Positions 11,412 through 21,590 of a stretch of 64,000 nt of DNA are shown here, one piece after another (position 1 is the first letter of the stretch; every line of letters starts with the position of its first letter). The notes beneath the pieces are model-generated. The model searched no databases, was not told the DNA's origin, and saw nothing but the letters and a program-made list of their open reading frames with translations. Position numbers and translations under genes: made by a program. This DNA comes from Rotaria socialis (lineage: Eukaryota > Rotifera > Eurotatoria > Philodinida > Philodinidae). The DNA lies in the NCBI GenBank assembly GCA_905331475.1, contig CAJNYU010003035.1:132554-196553 (forward strand), written 5' to 3'.

Positions 11412-11815
11412 TCATTTGTCACATACACATATCAAGTTTTCAAAACCATCAGTAAGACGAAGAATTTTCTTATTGCTAGGAAACAAATCAGGAAAAAGAC
11501 GACGGGCGCTAGCAACTTCATCATCATTGGCATCACGGAGAATAAACGCATGAGCACCATAACAGAGATTACTATTACAAGTCGCATCAAAACGACGGTG
11601 CCAGTAAGATTTCCAATGATCAAGCTCAAAAACCAACCACTCGTCCGTTGTCCAATTCTGCCAATCACGAATTTTATGCCAATGATCATCAGGACCGTCA
11701 AAACGCCAATCACGACATCGACCACATTTATAACAAGCACGACCACCACAATTGGCCTTTTCTTGAGAAAATTCTGGTATTTTCTTTGATATTGTACTTC
11801 GTTGTTCTTCTAAAC
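11412..11815 (-). CDS. Cys/Trp-rich CGRCRDW exon, function unknown
   Basis: An open minus-strand frame follows a good acceptor (GTTTAG, about 11815) and ends at a TGA at 11412-11414. It encodes about 134 residues, with CGGRACYKCGRCRDWRFDG, then WHKIRDWQNWTTDEW, HWKSYWHRRFDATC, and near the end LICVCDK. The spacing of Cys and Trp suggests a small folded, perhaps disulphide- or metal-stabilised domain. I do not recognise a named family, although my impression is that similar CGRCRDW proteins are common in bdelloids. Codon use is GC-richer than the surroundings, which supports real coding. Two further frames over the same bases are low-complexity shadows. It may share a gene with the exon at 12208-12480, on the same strand; the junction could not be fixed. 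Confidence 0.5.
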
Positions 11816-12207
11816 GAGAAAATTAACTCACTCAAATTTGTTTTGAACAAATTGGCTAAATTATTCAACTTTTGAAGAAGAGAATGCGTAGCATAGGTCA
11901 TAAAATACAAGTTGGTCTCGAAATGGGTGCATCAGAGCACATCCGGCTAAAATTCTCAGATCGAAGAAGATTGCAGACTTGGGCATTGACCTTCGAGCGT
12001 GTTTAGCTGGAAGTAGTTGAAAAATGAGATTCATATCTACACAGTCAAGATTTACTTTTTTGTATGGCTATTTAAAAGAGAATATTAGGATATTTATTGT
12101 ACTGAAACTCAATAAGAGAGTGTGTGCAATTCTTTTAGAAACAAAAAATAAAAATTGTCTGATTTTGTTGTGTCTCGATTTCAGGTTCACCATAAGCGAA
12201 GATCAGG

Positions 12208-12480
12208 AATTAAATATGGGCAATCCTCGTCAGTAGAACATTGAGGAAGAGGAAGAATATTTGGATGTGCAAAAGCGATGGCAGCGTAAGCTTCAGCAAA
12301 ACGCTTACGGGAAGCAGGACTCCCACGCACGTAGTGAGAATCATAAGTCTTTTGAAGAGCAGCGACCTCAGGAAAGTGAGAGGCAGGATTAGCAACACCA
12401 CCGATAACAAGAGCCCTCTCGTCATAACCAGAAGCACGAGCTCGCTGTTGTTGAGAATGTTGTAAAATTTGCTGAGGGGG
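12208..12480 (-). CDS. Unknown coding exon, Gln/Ala-rich
   Basis: The minus-strand frame reads PPQQILQHSQQQRARASGYD, then ERALVIGGVANPASHFPEV, then KRFAEAYAAIAFAHPNILPL and STDEDCPYLIPDLRLW before a stop. Amino-acid composition and third-base GC differ from the AT-rich flanks, so coding is likely. No family is recognised. It lies upstream of the CGRCRDW exon on the same strand and could be an earlier exon of that gene. Confidence 0.4.
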
Positions 12481-12800
12481 CCCTAAATTTAAAACTTTCC
12501 ATTGATTAGATCTAAGACATATTTATCATCATACACCGCTTTCTTCAACGTGTAAGAACCCATTTTCGATCATCTGGATCGAATGGAAGAAAATCTTAAA
12601 TGAACAGTCTTTAGCAACTATAACTAGGTGTGATAAGTAATCTAAGTCATACTCAAAATTGAAGTGTCGAACTGGTTTGCTAGAAGTTTACGAGATACAA
12701 ACAGTATTTTCACTCATCCACTCTCTTCTCTTACGATAGATCTCATTATCACATGAATGCGCGGTTCATCTTCGAATGCAACTAATAGAATAGGTGCAAA

Positions 12801-13102
12801 CTAGGAACCAGAAAGCTCAACAAGATGAATACATACACCTTCATCTGGAGTACTTAATGCCTTACCTGCTCCTGCAACTGGTCCAAATGGTACCAACAAT
12901 CCTTTGAGCTGAAGTCGCAAAGCATGTTTAAACAACGAGCATGTCTTTTTTAAAACAAAAAACTTACCAATTCAGATAACTTGTCTTTTCGGATTCCTGT
13001 TCGATCTTGGTCTTCCTGCTGTCGTGAAACTACTCTTCTTTGACCGCCCGTAGCACCATATTCGTTGCTCGCATGATTTTGTTCATTCTTGGTTTCTGCC
13101 AT
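12801..13102 (-). CDS. Small two-exon protein, 80 aa, unknown
   Basis: Exon 1 is 12968-13102 (135 nt, from ATG) and ends at a GTAAG donor. Exon 2 is 12801-12908 (108 nt) after a CTTCAG acceptor and ends in TAG. The phases join exactly to give 80 residues. The N-terminal half is polar (MAETKNEQNHASNEYGATGG, then QRRVVSRQQEDQDR). The C-terminal half has a hydrophobic core (LKGLLVPFGPVAGAGKALS) and ends VCIHLVELSGS. There is no signal peptide; one amphipathic or membrane-associating segment is possible. It lies between the exon at 12.2-12.5 kb and the U-box kinase, on the same strand as both. No family is recognised. Confidence 0.45.
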
Positions 13103-13650
13103 AAAACCTACAGTTCAAATAAAAACTAAAGTCAGTTAGTTTAAACACGCTTCATTTGAGTTCTATTGCTTGTAATTTACTGTCAATGTGATTGCTAACT
13201 CATCATTCGACAATGAAGAAATAAACGTACTGTTTCTGGTTCATAGCCCCGTCTGCCAGTTCATTCATCTATGACAAGCCAGCATACTTACAAGAAATAT
13301 GAACCGGGCGAGAGAGATTACAAGAGAAAAACAAATTGAGCAACACTGTGACATCAATGACAAACCGTTATTAACACTACGTTCTTATAAAAAACTTGGA
13401 CAATTTACTTCACAACTAGATATGATTATGCTAAGGATTCTATTCTCGTCGAATTCTGGTTCTATGCTATAGTTCCTTGAATTCATATTCTATAATTTCT
13501 ATCTCAATATACTTCGATTGCAATCGTTGGGATAAGTGTACGTAATTTACATTGCTACTCATGCATATAGACTGATATCAGTCGCGGTTCAAGTTGTTCA
13601 CATTTCACGAATAAAAATAAATGCAGCACTGGGGATAGATTAGGGAACAA
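13103..13650. other. Intergenic, nothing recognised
   Basis: This is the space between the 3' end of the U-box kinase and the start of the 80-aa gene. No gene, RNA or repeat stands out; it may hold the promoter of the small gene. Confidence 0.5.
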
Positions 13651-14784
13651 TTAGCACGGTAAACGTAAAAAATTACCAGAACGATAGTATTGTTCATTGA
13701 GAAGATGTTTCAATTCTCTAAATGTCGGGCGACTATTTGGTGATGTAGACCAAGTTTTTGTGATGATCGACCAGAAGGGTTGGCTACAATTAGATGGTTG
13801 AGGCAGAAAATGACCATGTGTGACTCGTCGAGCGACATCATCATCGTTTTCAATGTTCGCCCATGGCAATGCACCTCGAGAATATGCTTCCCACATTAAC
13901 ACACCCATTGAATAAACGTCTGATTTTTCTGTATAAACATCCGATGTATCCTTTGATAAAAGTACTTCTGGTGCTGCATATCGAACAGGAACTAAATTCA
14001 ATATAGTTCTTGTAGCACTTGATATCATTGAATACAACTGACTGTGTCGACTAAGGCCGAAGTCGGTGATTTTTACAATATTCTTTTCTGGTTGATTCTC
14101 ATCGAAACGAAAAACTAATACATTGCGACATGCCAAATCGCCATGAACAATGTGATTAGATACAAGACATATCATTGCCTCAATAATTTGTAAAAATATT
14201 TGAATAAGAATTTTTTCGCCAGGAGATGTCCTTCGATCTTCTAATACATCAGATAAACTTCCTCCGCGTGCATATTCTTGTAAAAGCAGAGCTGAATTAT
14301 TTTGGTCGGTATTATTTCTATCGTATACGAAACCAAATGTTCGAATAATATGCGGATGACGACTTAAATTCACGTAGAAAGATGCTTCTTTTCTTGCCCG
14401 AGCGCCATCAATTTTCAGTAGGATGATTTCTGGTCGATTAGTAGTATCGTGTAACCACTCAGCAGCAAAAATCTTTTTTCCATTTGTCTGAAACAGTGGT
14501 CGTACTGTCTTCTTTTTCACATCGACATCTAATATAAATTGATAATTTTTTTCGCGCAGTAAGGTCTCAAATACATCAACGAGTTCTTTCACCTTGCGAT
14601 TTGGATGGAGTTGATCAATGGATAATGGCTGTCGTGTAAGTGGACTTGTTCCATTACTTCGAATCCATTGTTCGATCGCTTGTCTCTCATAAGTATGGCC
14701 GTCGGATGCTACGACTGGATCATGAAATAGATCCATTGTAATTGGACATCGTAATAAGTCGTCTGATGTATTCATATTTGCCAT
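13651..14784 (-). CDS. U-box E3 ligase-protein kinase fusion, 377 aa
   Basis: Residues about 8-80 form a U-box (LLRCPITMDLFHDPVVASDG, HTYERQAIEQWIRSNGTSPL, TRQPL), a RING-like fold without zinc that recruits ubiquitin E2 enzymes. Residues about 110-365 form a tyrosine-kinase-like domain. It has the beta-3 Lys (EIILLKIDG), catalytic loop HGDLACRNVLV, DFG (KITDFGLSR), APE (RYAAPEVLL), the helix-F SDVYSMGVLMWE block, and the C-lobe Arg in NSRPTFRELKHLL. The HRD motif is HGD and no clear glycine-rich loop precedes the Lys, so activity may be atypical, but the catalytic Asp, Asn and DFG are kept. Single uninterrupted exon, with Met at 14784 and stop at 13651-13653. U-box kinases are best known in plants; this order (U-box first, kinase second) makes a ligase that could phosphorylate its own substrate or signal in stress or immune responses, which is inference. 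Confidence 0.85.
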   Translation of the reverse strand: MANMNTSDDLLRCPITMDLFHDPVVASDGHTYERQAIEQWIRSNGTSPLTRQPLSIDQLHPNRKVKELVDVFETLLREKNYQFILDVDVKKKTVRPLFQTNGKKIFAAEWLHDTTNRPEIILLKIDGARARKEASFYVNLSRHPHIIRTFGFVYDRNNTDQNNSALLLQEYARGGSLSDVLEDRRTSPGEKILIQIFLQIIEAMICLVSNHIVHGDLACRNVLVFRFDENQPEKNIVKITDFGLSRHSQLYSMISSATRTILNLVPVRYAAPEVLLSKDTSDVYTEKSDVYSMGVLMWEAYSRGALPWANIENDDDVARRVTHGHFLPQPSNCSQPFWSIITKTWSTSPNSRPTFRELKHLLNEQYYRSGNFLRLPC

Positions 14785-15797
14785 TTCGATTAATTTTTAT
14801 ATTTTTGAAGACTATAATAAGAAAGGTGAAAATAGCAGTTTTTTAGCAAAAATGAAGTCAGTACAAACAGAAACATCATTCTGTATTAGTACTGTTCATG
14901 AAATCTCAGAGCAGATAGGCGATTCATTGAAGAGCACGACATTGGTTAATCTATCTAATGATGATAAAACCAATCTGTCCATACTATACTGTCACTGCTC
15001 GTTTTTGAAATTCACTGTAAAAAAGATCTGTTTGCAATTCGATTTGATAAATAAAAACTTGAGAGTATGATTCGACAGTTGGAACCTCTCGCTTCGTGTT
15101 TCTCGCTCAGATACACTCTCATCAACATCTACACCTAGACTCACTGGCAAGGCACATTTTCGACTCGATGATCCCAGAAAAAATAGCACGATTCGATAGA
15201 GAAGGAAATTCTGCACCCAGCAAAATCCTTTGGAGACCTGGCACAGACCAGGAAGTGAACCCGGATAGGAAGCATTCGAATCCGGCGTCAAAAATAATAG
15301 AACAAAACGGAACCAACTTATTCGTGTCATTTCAATATAGTAATTGACAACTCTCAGTATAACTAAATGACAAAAAAAAAGAAAAGTTAACTATTTTCAT
15401 TATAAAAATTTGCACGAACTTTCGAATAATTGAAAAAAGGCAACAACAACAAATCTACGCTTTCCATTTCTGTCCCAATAAAAGCACAAGTTATAAATAT
15501 GATTATTAGGAAAAAAGCAAATGCAAGTAATTTGTTTGATTGGTTTATAAAATGCATGATCAGTGTCAGAATAACTCAATGCTGAAAGAGAAAAATTAAA
15601 GCAAACAAACATTTCAGGTTTTTCCCAGACAACTGACGAAAAAAAAAGATTCTATTGCGTCGGTGAAATCGACGACAACTATCAAAATAAGTAGAATAAA
15701 AAAAGAAATAAAATAAACTAGCTTTCTCCATTTCTGTGTTTAAACAAGAGGGTTGGCGTATTGATATTGACACAATCAAACGAAGAACAGCAACGTA
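14785..15797. other. Intergenic; possible divergent short exon
   Basis: On the plus strand 14852-15070 opens with MKSVQTETSFCISTVHEISE and could be a first exon diverging from the U-box kinase gene. No matching second exon was found. The rest is low-complexity and A-rich. Confidence 0.3.
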
Positions 15798-15974
15798 AAC
15801 TACCCGATGAAAAAATATTTTCTGATTTCAATCAAATTATTGTGCAAGAAAATCCAATCTGCAATCGGATTGATAATTTTGAATTGTGCTACAGAACAAT
15901 CCGATTGCGGTTTGGATTTTGTTGTACAATAATTGGATTGAAATCAGACACCATTTTTCAGTGGGTAGCTGTCG
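15798..15974. repeat. Palindromic (foldback/MITE-like) element
   Basis: The ends read CTACCC...GGGTAG. The arms of about 75 bp are inverted copies of each other: TCTGATTTCAATC...ATTATTGT on the left, and the complement ACAATAAT...GATTGAAATCAGA on the right. A short unique centre contains TAATTTTGAATTGTG. No target-site duplication was seen. Confidence 0.75.
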
Positions 15975-16317
15975 TGTCGTGAAACACACTCGTTATTTTC
16001 GAAGAAAATAGCGAGTATAATCTTAATGGCGCTTATTGCCAGCTCCTTCCCGTCATCTCCATTACATACGCTAGCAATCGAGAAATAAATTAAATGTGAA
16101 ACGAGTGTAGCACTTCAACCACTATGTATTAGTAGAAGTCAACTAAAAATCATACGTGATTTTTCTAGTTTAGCTCCGAAAGGACTGCGCTAACAAGCTA
16201 TTTCCGATAAAGTTAATGATCACCACGAGTATAACTAAGTGATGAAAGAGAAAGGCACGTACAAACTTGATTCCTTTATTTGCGATAGTTTTCTGCACGT
16301 AAGTAAAACATCGGAAA

Positions 16318-17002
16318 GATGGATAGAGACCATCAACTAGTCTATCGAACCATAAGGTTTCGATTTTATATTCTTTTGGTTGTACTCCAAAAATTAATAA
16401 ATTACAAAAAGGAGTCAAAAACTATTTTTGCAACAAGAGTGCATTTTGTAGTTTGTTTTTACATCATCTAATAGGTTTTATTAAAAACAAAATATACTAG
16501 AAGATGCGTCGCGAAAAGCTCTACAATTTGCATAAGATCGCTTGTTTTATTTCTACCCTTTTAGTTTTCTAAACGGAGAAAAGTCTGACCGTGTGAGTAT
16601 TGGTCTCACAGCATTTTAAACATCGTTTTTTAACCAATTACAAGAAGCCGTGCTGTGTTATCTGTAGAACTTTCCACGCTGTTTCTTTTGGTGCATTTAA
16701 CCTCATTAAGCAGACATATTAGGTGGTAAAAATATTCAATCGTAAAAGAAATCTCTTGTTCGTGTCAAAATATTGATTTTTTTCAACGAACAAATTAGAA
16801 TTTTTTCCGTTTGAAAACAAAAAAGAGTAAAGCTATTTTACGTAAATTGTGGTGCATCTTTTGGTATAGTTTGGTTTTCAAATAAAATCTATTAGATGAT
16901 GTAAAAAAAACTACAAAATGCACTGTTGTTGCAAAAATAGATTTTTGGAGTAAAATCAAAGGAAATAAAATCGAAACTGTATGATTCGATAGAGTAGTTG
17001 AT
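16318..17002. mobile_element. Inverted-repeat element, about 685 bp
   Basis: Arms 16318-16504 and about 16846-17002 are inverted copies at roughly 80-85 percent by eye. Matching blocks are GGATAGAG..CATCAACTA..CTATCGAA, TTTCGATTTTAT, ACTCCAAAAAT, CTATTTTTGCAACAA, GTGCATTTTGTAGTTT and ACATCATCTAATAG. The interior encodes nothing. Likely a non-autonomous DNA transposon of unknown superfamily. Confidence 0.65.
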
Positions 17003-18160
17003 GCTCTATCCAACTGTATCGAAATAATCGCACGGTAATGGGCAATTATAAGAATAAATAATTTTAAACAACAAAGAAAAGAAAAGAATTTTGGCAACTG
17101 AATCCCATAGGCAGAAGTATCATGAGAAATAAATAAAAAAAAACGGAAATTCCAGTAATGAAACCTGCTTTTATTTCTCTCAAAAGTTGTCGCGCAATAG
17201 TCAGAATAACTGGAGGTGTAAACAATGCGACTGAGCTGTCGCCGCCGTCGTGAGTATTACAAAGAAATTCTTTGAGTGTGGGTATGGATGTAGAATTCAT
17301 ATGTAGATAAATCAGAAAATCTGTAATCACATCCACACCCACATTCTAAAAGGAGTTGACCTACAAGAAACCAATTCCTACTTGGACAAATCATATTGTA
17401 TTCGTATTAAAGAAGACAACTTTTCAATATCTTATGATTACATGTCGAAATAGTGAGAGTATTCATTAAATAATTTCTCGCAGGAAAAAACGACAGTTGA
17501 CGGTGGATGATGGCAATGTTTTTTCATTATATCAGGTGTTTACGTAAAGAAGTTTGGGGAAAAGTAGGAAGAAGAAAATGAAATTTCTGGTTCTCTCTCT
17601 TTTTTTGCGATTCTATTGATGGAGAAGAAAATAAAATAAAATGATGAAAAACTATCGCTCTATGCTCTGTTATTTTCTGTCTTTAATACTCATATAAAAG
17701 TTTTGCAGAAAAAGCAAAGAGAAAATACTGCCGTGAAACGACTGCTTTCATTTTTACTCAGAGAAATAGACAATAGAAAATCATATAGTTGGCTTGTTTC
17801 AAGTGAGTTGCATAGTGACAGTATAAATAAGAACACTTTTTAATGAATGCATGTTCTTAAAAGCAAGACATCTCACACTGTGAATGCTCACGAGTCACCC
17901 GTAAGTCATTGCCCTTTTAATATTGTTGAAATTTATGTCTATTAAATGATAGGGATTGAAATCTCTCATGAAATGGCATATCTTTTTAAACCAATACAAA
18001 CTTCGTAGCACTCTAGCAGTCTGCGGGGAAGTCGTTATTTTAACGACTTATTCACCAGGATTCTGACGACCATGTAATGCATGCAAATATAATCTCCAGT
18101 CGTTTTTGTGTAACTTGACGAGAGGTATTCATTGGGAAGAAGAGATCTGAATCATTTTTC
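17003..18160. other. Gene-free stretch with hairpin 4
   Basis: At 17275-17346 there is a degenerate TGTGGG hairpin (GAGTGTGGGTATGGATGT ... ACATCCACACCCACATTC), with a loop of about 35 bases. Otherwise AT-rich with no supported gene. Confidence 0.5.
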
Positions 18161-18229
18161 TGGGTGTGAGTGTCGGTCTTGCTCTTACCCACACCAGCCC
18201 ACCCACATCCACACCCACACCCACACCCT
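18161..18229. repeat. TGTGGG-arm hairpin 5
   Basis: The short left arm GGGTGTGAGTGTCGG faces a longer right arm of CCCACA-type units (CCACACCCACACCCACACCC). It lies about 120 bp upstream of the RING-LRR start codon and so could affect its promoter. Confidence 0.75.
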
Positions 18230-18347
18230 AAGGAATAGAGAGGAATGCGTGCTGAACATACAACTTTTCTGTGTTCTCTTTCGAGTAATGCTTTCAGAGT
18301 TCTAATTAGAATAGTATCTATTCTAGATACCACAAGAATTAAATCAG

Positions 18348-20524
18348 ATGGCATCCAACAATAAATACGAATATCTAAATGAAACGTCGATTGATGAGCT
18401 TTTAATATGCCACATTTGCAGAAGTCCTTTGGTTGATCCTATATCAAGTCCATGTCAGCATACAGCCTGTTGTCAATGCATTAAGAGGTGGCTCAAAAAT
18501 ACTTCATCTTGTCCTGTATGCCGAAAATCATTGGTAGAAAACGATTTGAAACCTGTTACCGAGCGTATTCTCCTCCAAATGCTGAATCGACTTAAAGTTA
18601 AATGCACAGAATGCGGACAAACAGATCTGGAAAGAGGAAATTTCAACGATCATATTGAAAAAGCATGCACCAATTCCACTGTCGAGTGCCCATCGGCAGC
18701 CATCAAGTGTCCATGGAGAGGGCAGCGAGATCAGTTGAACGATCATTTAGCCACGTGTGTTTTTGAACCGATCCGACCTATGTTTAGCGAATTGATCAAC
18801 GAGAATCAACAACTAAAAGAGCAAGTTCAGCAACTTCAGATGAATAATCAAAGACAGCAAGATACCGGTGCACGTGAAATGAACACAACAGGTAATATAA
18901 ATTCACTAATTATCAGAGAAGATTGCCACGGTTCACAATGAAAATCGAATAGGACTGTTTGGCAAGAAGCTGCTGATTAAAATCCAACTCGAAAAAAGCA
19001 GATTCTAAAATTTTGAAAGATACTATATAGTGGTCTCTAATTATTTCTCTCTTATCCGATGATTTCTAGTGATAACCCGAGGTTGGCCCAAACAAAACTA
19101 TGTTTAGTCCTTACAGTAGTGAAGAAAGAGCTTCCTTGAATCTGATTGCTCAATAGATCATAGGTCTCATTATTGTAAGAAATAAAATGGAAATCAGCGT
19201 GTTACTGCTAATTATATCGTGGAAGATTTTCTGTGACATAAATGATTTCTAATAACTGTAGATCCTTTTCAATGATTTTGTCACCTTTTCTAGTCTTTCA
19301 TCGCGCCCTTGATGCCTCACAGTGATGCCTTGTACAGAAATCAGTTTATTTTTCCTTGAGATTGCAGTGAATGCTAAAATCTGCCCGTTCCCACTTGTTA
19401 ACATCTCAAGAGTCTTAGTATCCACCGTTACACAGTAACGCTTAAATAATTCTTAGTAATGAAATAGGCTGAAGTTAAAGAGTTTTGCAGCTCAAATAAC
19501 CAATTGTATCATTCGAATAAATTTGGTGCGATATTCGGTAAAAAAGAGGGTTGGCACATGCGATGTTTGACGGCACATAACGGATATTGTGTAATGTTAG
19601 ATATAATCTCGTGATTTATATTTTTCTTATCGAAGCACCTATCGTCGTGCACGTCATTTAAAAAGAATCATTATGTAACGAAGAGAAATTATTCAACAGT
19701 ACATCACTCGCTACTATCTGGATCAAATATCTTTGTTGAAGGTAATATTCAATCAGGCTCTTAAGCCTGCAATATTTACCTTTCTTATCTCACTAGCATG
19801 TGAGATAAATTTTGATACATTCTTCCACTAGTGTATTAACTGATTGTATTGTTCAGGATTTTTCAATGGCAATCGGACACTGATAGGCATAATCGATGAT
19901 AGTGACCCTCGATCAGAGATCAATTTGTATAACAAGGAATTATATGATATAGACATGGAGTATGTGGTTCAGGAGGCGATAATCCGTAAACAGTGCAAGA
20001 TACTTGACTTATCGGCCAACCACATCAGGTCAGAAGGAGCCTCAGCTTTAGCTAATGTACTGGCCACCAATCCAATATTAGAGAAACTGTATCTGGACCA
20101 CAATTGTGTGTCCGATATGGGTGCACAGCAGTTGGCACAAGCCATTTCGGCGAATAACACGAATCTAAGAGTACTTCTTCTCGGTTCAAATTGCATTACA
20201 TATGAAGGCGCACAGCATCTAGCAGAAATGCTCAAAACAAATCGAACACTAAATCGGTTGTATCTCTTCGACAATAATATAGGTGATCGTGGTATTCAAT
20301 TATTAGCTCAAGCATTAACTCTTCATAATAGAACTGTCACTCATATTGATCTTAATGGAAACACGTTAGAAAGTGATTTGACAGTCGATTTTCTGGTTGA
20401 CATGCTTAAATCTAATCAATCGTTGAAAGAACTTCGAGTATGCAAATGCAATTTGTCCGAAGCTAGCAAAATTAGACTTCGAGATACTGTAAGATCGAAG
20501 CGAGATTTCGAACTAAGAGCGTGA
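18348..20524 (+). CDS. RING-TRAF zinc finger-LRR fusion protein, 403 aa
   Basis: Exon 1 is 18348-18891 and exon 2 is 19857-20524, joined over a 965-bp GT-AG intron; 544+668 nt gives exactly 404 codons, and the split codon is G|GA. Residues about 21-60 are a C3HC4 RING (CHICRSPLVDPISSPCQHTA, CCQCIKRW, CPVCRK). Residues about 85-140 are TRAF-type zinc fingers (CTECGQ, H..ACTNSTVECP, IKCPWRGQRDQLNDHLATC). Residues about 145-170 are a coiled coil (NENQQLKEQVQQLQMNNQRQ). Exon 2 holds at least five leucine-rich repeats of the ribonuclease-inhibitor/NLRC3 type (LDLSANHIRSEGASALANVL, LYLDHNCVSDMGAQQLAQAI, LYLFDNNIGDRGIQLLAQAL). The RING would be a ubiquitin E3 and the LRR a target or ligand binder. 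With the intron retained, the frame stops at 18941, giving a 197-residue RING-TRAF protein without LRR. RING, zinc finger and LRR are each common in bdelloids; the fusion looks unusual. Confidence 0.8.
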
Positions 20525-21340
20525 ATGTCTTTGCCAAGTATATTACAAAAATAACAGTTGTAACAATATGAACATGACACCATCTTTAGTTCAGAAAGAC
20601 GTTTTATTAAAACGAAATTAATTCACTTTTTTTTGATTATATTGATTGTCGTAAATTATAAGTAAAATTGATTGTAAAAATCAGATATATCTATATGGTT
20701 GTTTCAACTTATTCTTTTCTAGATTTAGAATGTGGATATGGATGTAATCTTTATCAAAACCTAATACATCCACGCCGACATTCTCTCGTAACTTTATCTT
20801 GCTCACAAAGAGCTCTAAATTTACGATTTTGACTTTATTGCAAAATGAGAAATCAGTGAAGTACGAAATAACTGTAGATGAAGAGAAAATTCGTATTTAC
20901 ATATTATCTTAGCTATAGCGAAAATTGCATTGTTACATTTTCTATTCGGTGTTATAATTCACAAGTTCGTTAAACAAAAAGACGATTAGGGAATATTAGG
21001 GTCTTCAAAAACTCATAGATGTGTGGGTATGAGTGTGATATAAAAGTTCTATTCGAATTCATTCATATACTCCTACTCACATCTTTATTGCGATTTTAAC
21101 ATCTACTGTGCTACTCAAAATTTATGAAAATGATCTATTATCTTTTCCAATTTTCCAATTTTCTTCTTCACCTATGGGTCATAATAATAGGTCGAAGCTT
21201 CATCATGCGGGCAATCACATTTTGTATAGCTTCATTTTGTGAATATGATTAGAGTTGTAGATGCACCTGTAGATTATCTATCTTCTTGTATTCACATCTA
21301 AATCACGTTTGCTCTTGTATTCTTTTCTGTACAGCGCAGA
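20525..21340. other. Gap with three degenerate TGTGGG-type hairpins
   Basis: Hairpins lie at 20728-20783 (GAATGTGGATATGGATGT / ACATCCACGCCGACATTC), 21018-21084 (GATGTGTGGGTATGAGTGTG / CTCCTACTCACATC) and 21239-21299 (GTGAATATGATTAGAG / TGTATTCACATC, weakest). Their arms have drifted from the TGTGGG consensus. Nothing else was recognised. Confidence 0.55.
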
Positions 21341-21344
21341 CTAA

Positions 21345-21560
21345 CTTCCGAACGGTATTCCGAGAATCATATCGAGCAGGAATTGGATGGAATTAGACGG
21401 AATCAGTTGGAACCATGACTGATTCCGTTTGTACCCAGTTCCGGCATTAGAGGGAATTCCGTTCAATTCCGAGAATCGATTAAATCGAGTCCGGAATTGT
21501 TGAAACTGATTCTGAGGATGGAACTAGTTCAGCAATCTTCAACATTGCGGAATAGGATGA
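21345..21560. repeat. Degenerate array of a GGAATTCC-like word
   Basis: About twenty scattered copies of GGAATT/AATTCC and CGGAAT/ATTCCG occur in both orientations. There is no coding frame, and it ends just before the next element. Confidence 0.65.
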
Positions 21561-21590
21561 CTGCCCCCACACCTCGGATTGTTGCACAAT

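Noticed and set aside
11432..11749. Hydrophobic minus-strand frame that looks like a membrane protein
   Set aside because: Low-complexity shadow of the CGRCRDW frame, which has better composition and splice signals.
15240..15300. GCATTCGAATCCGG resembling a tRNA T-loop
   Set aside because: No cloverleaf can be folded; probably chance.
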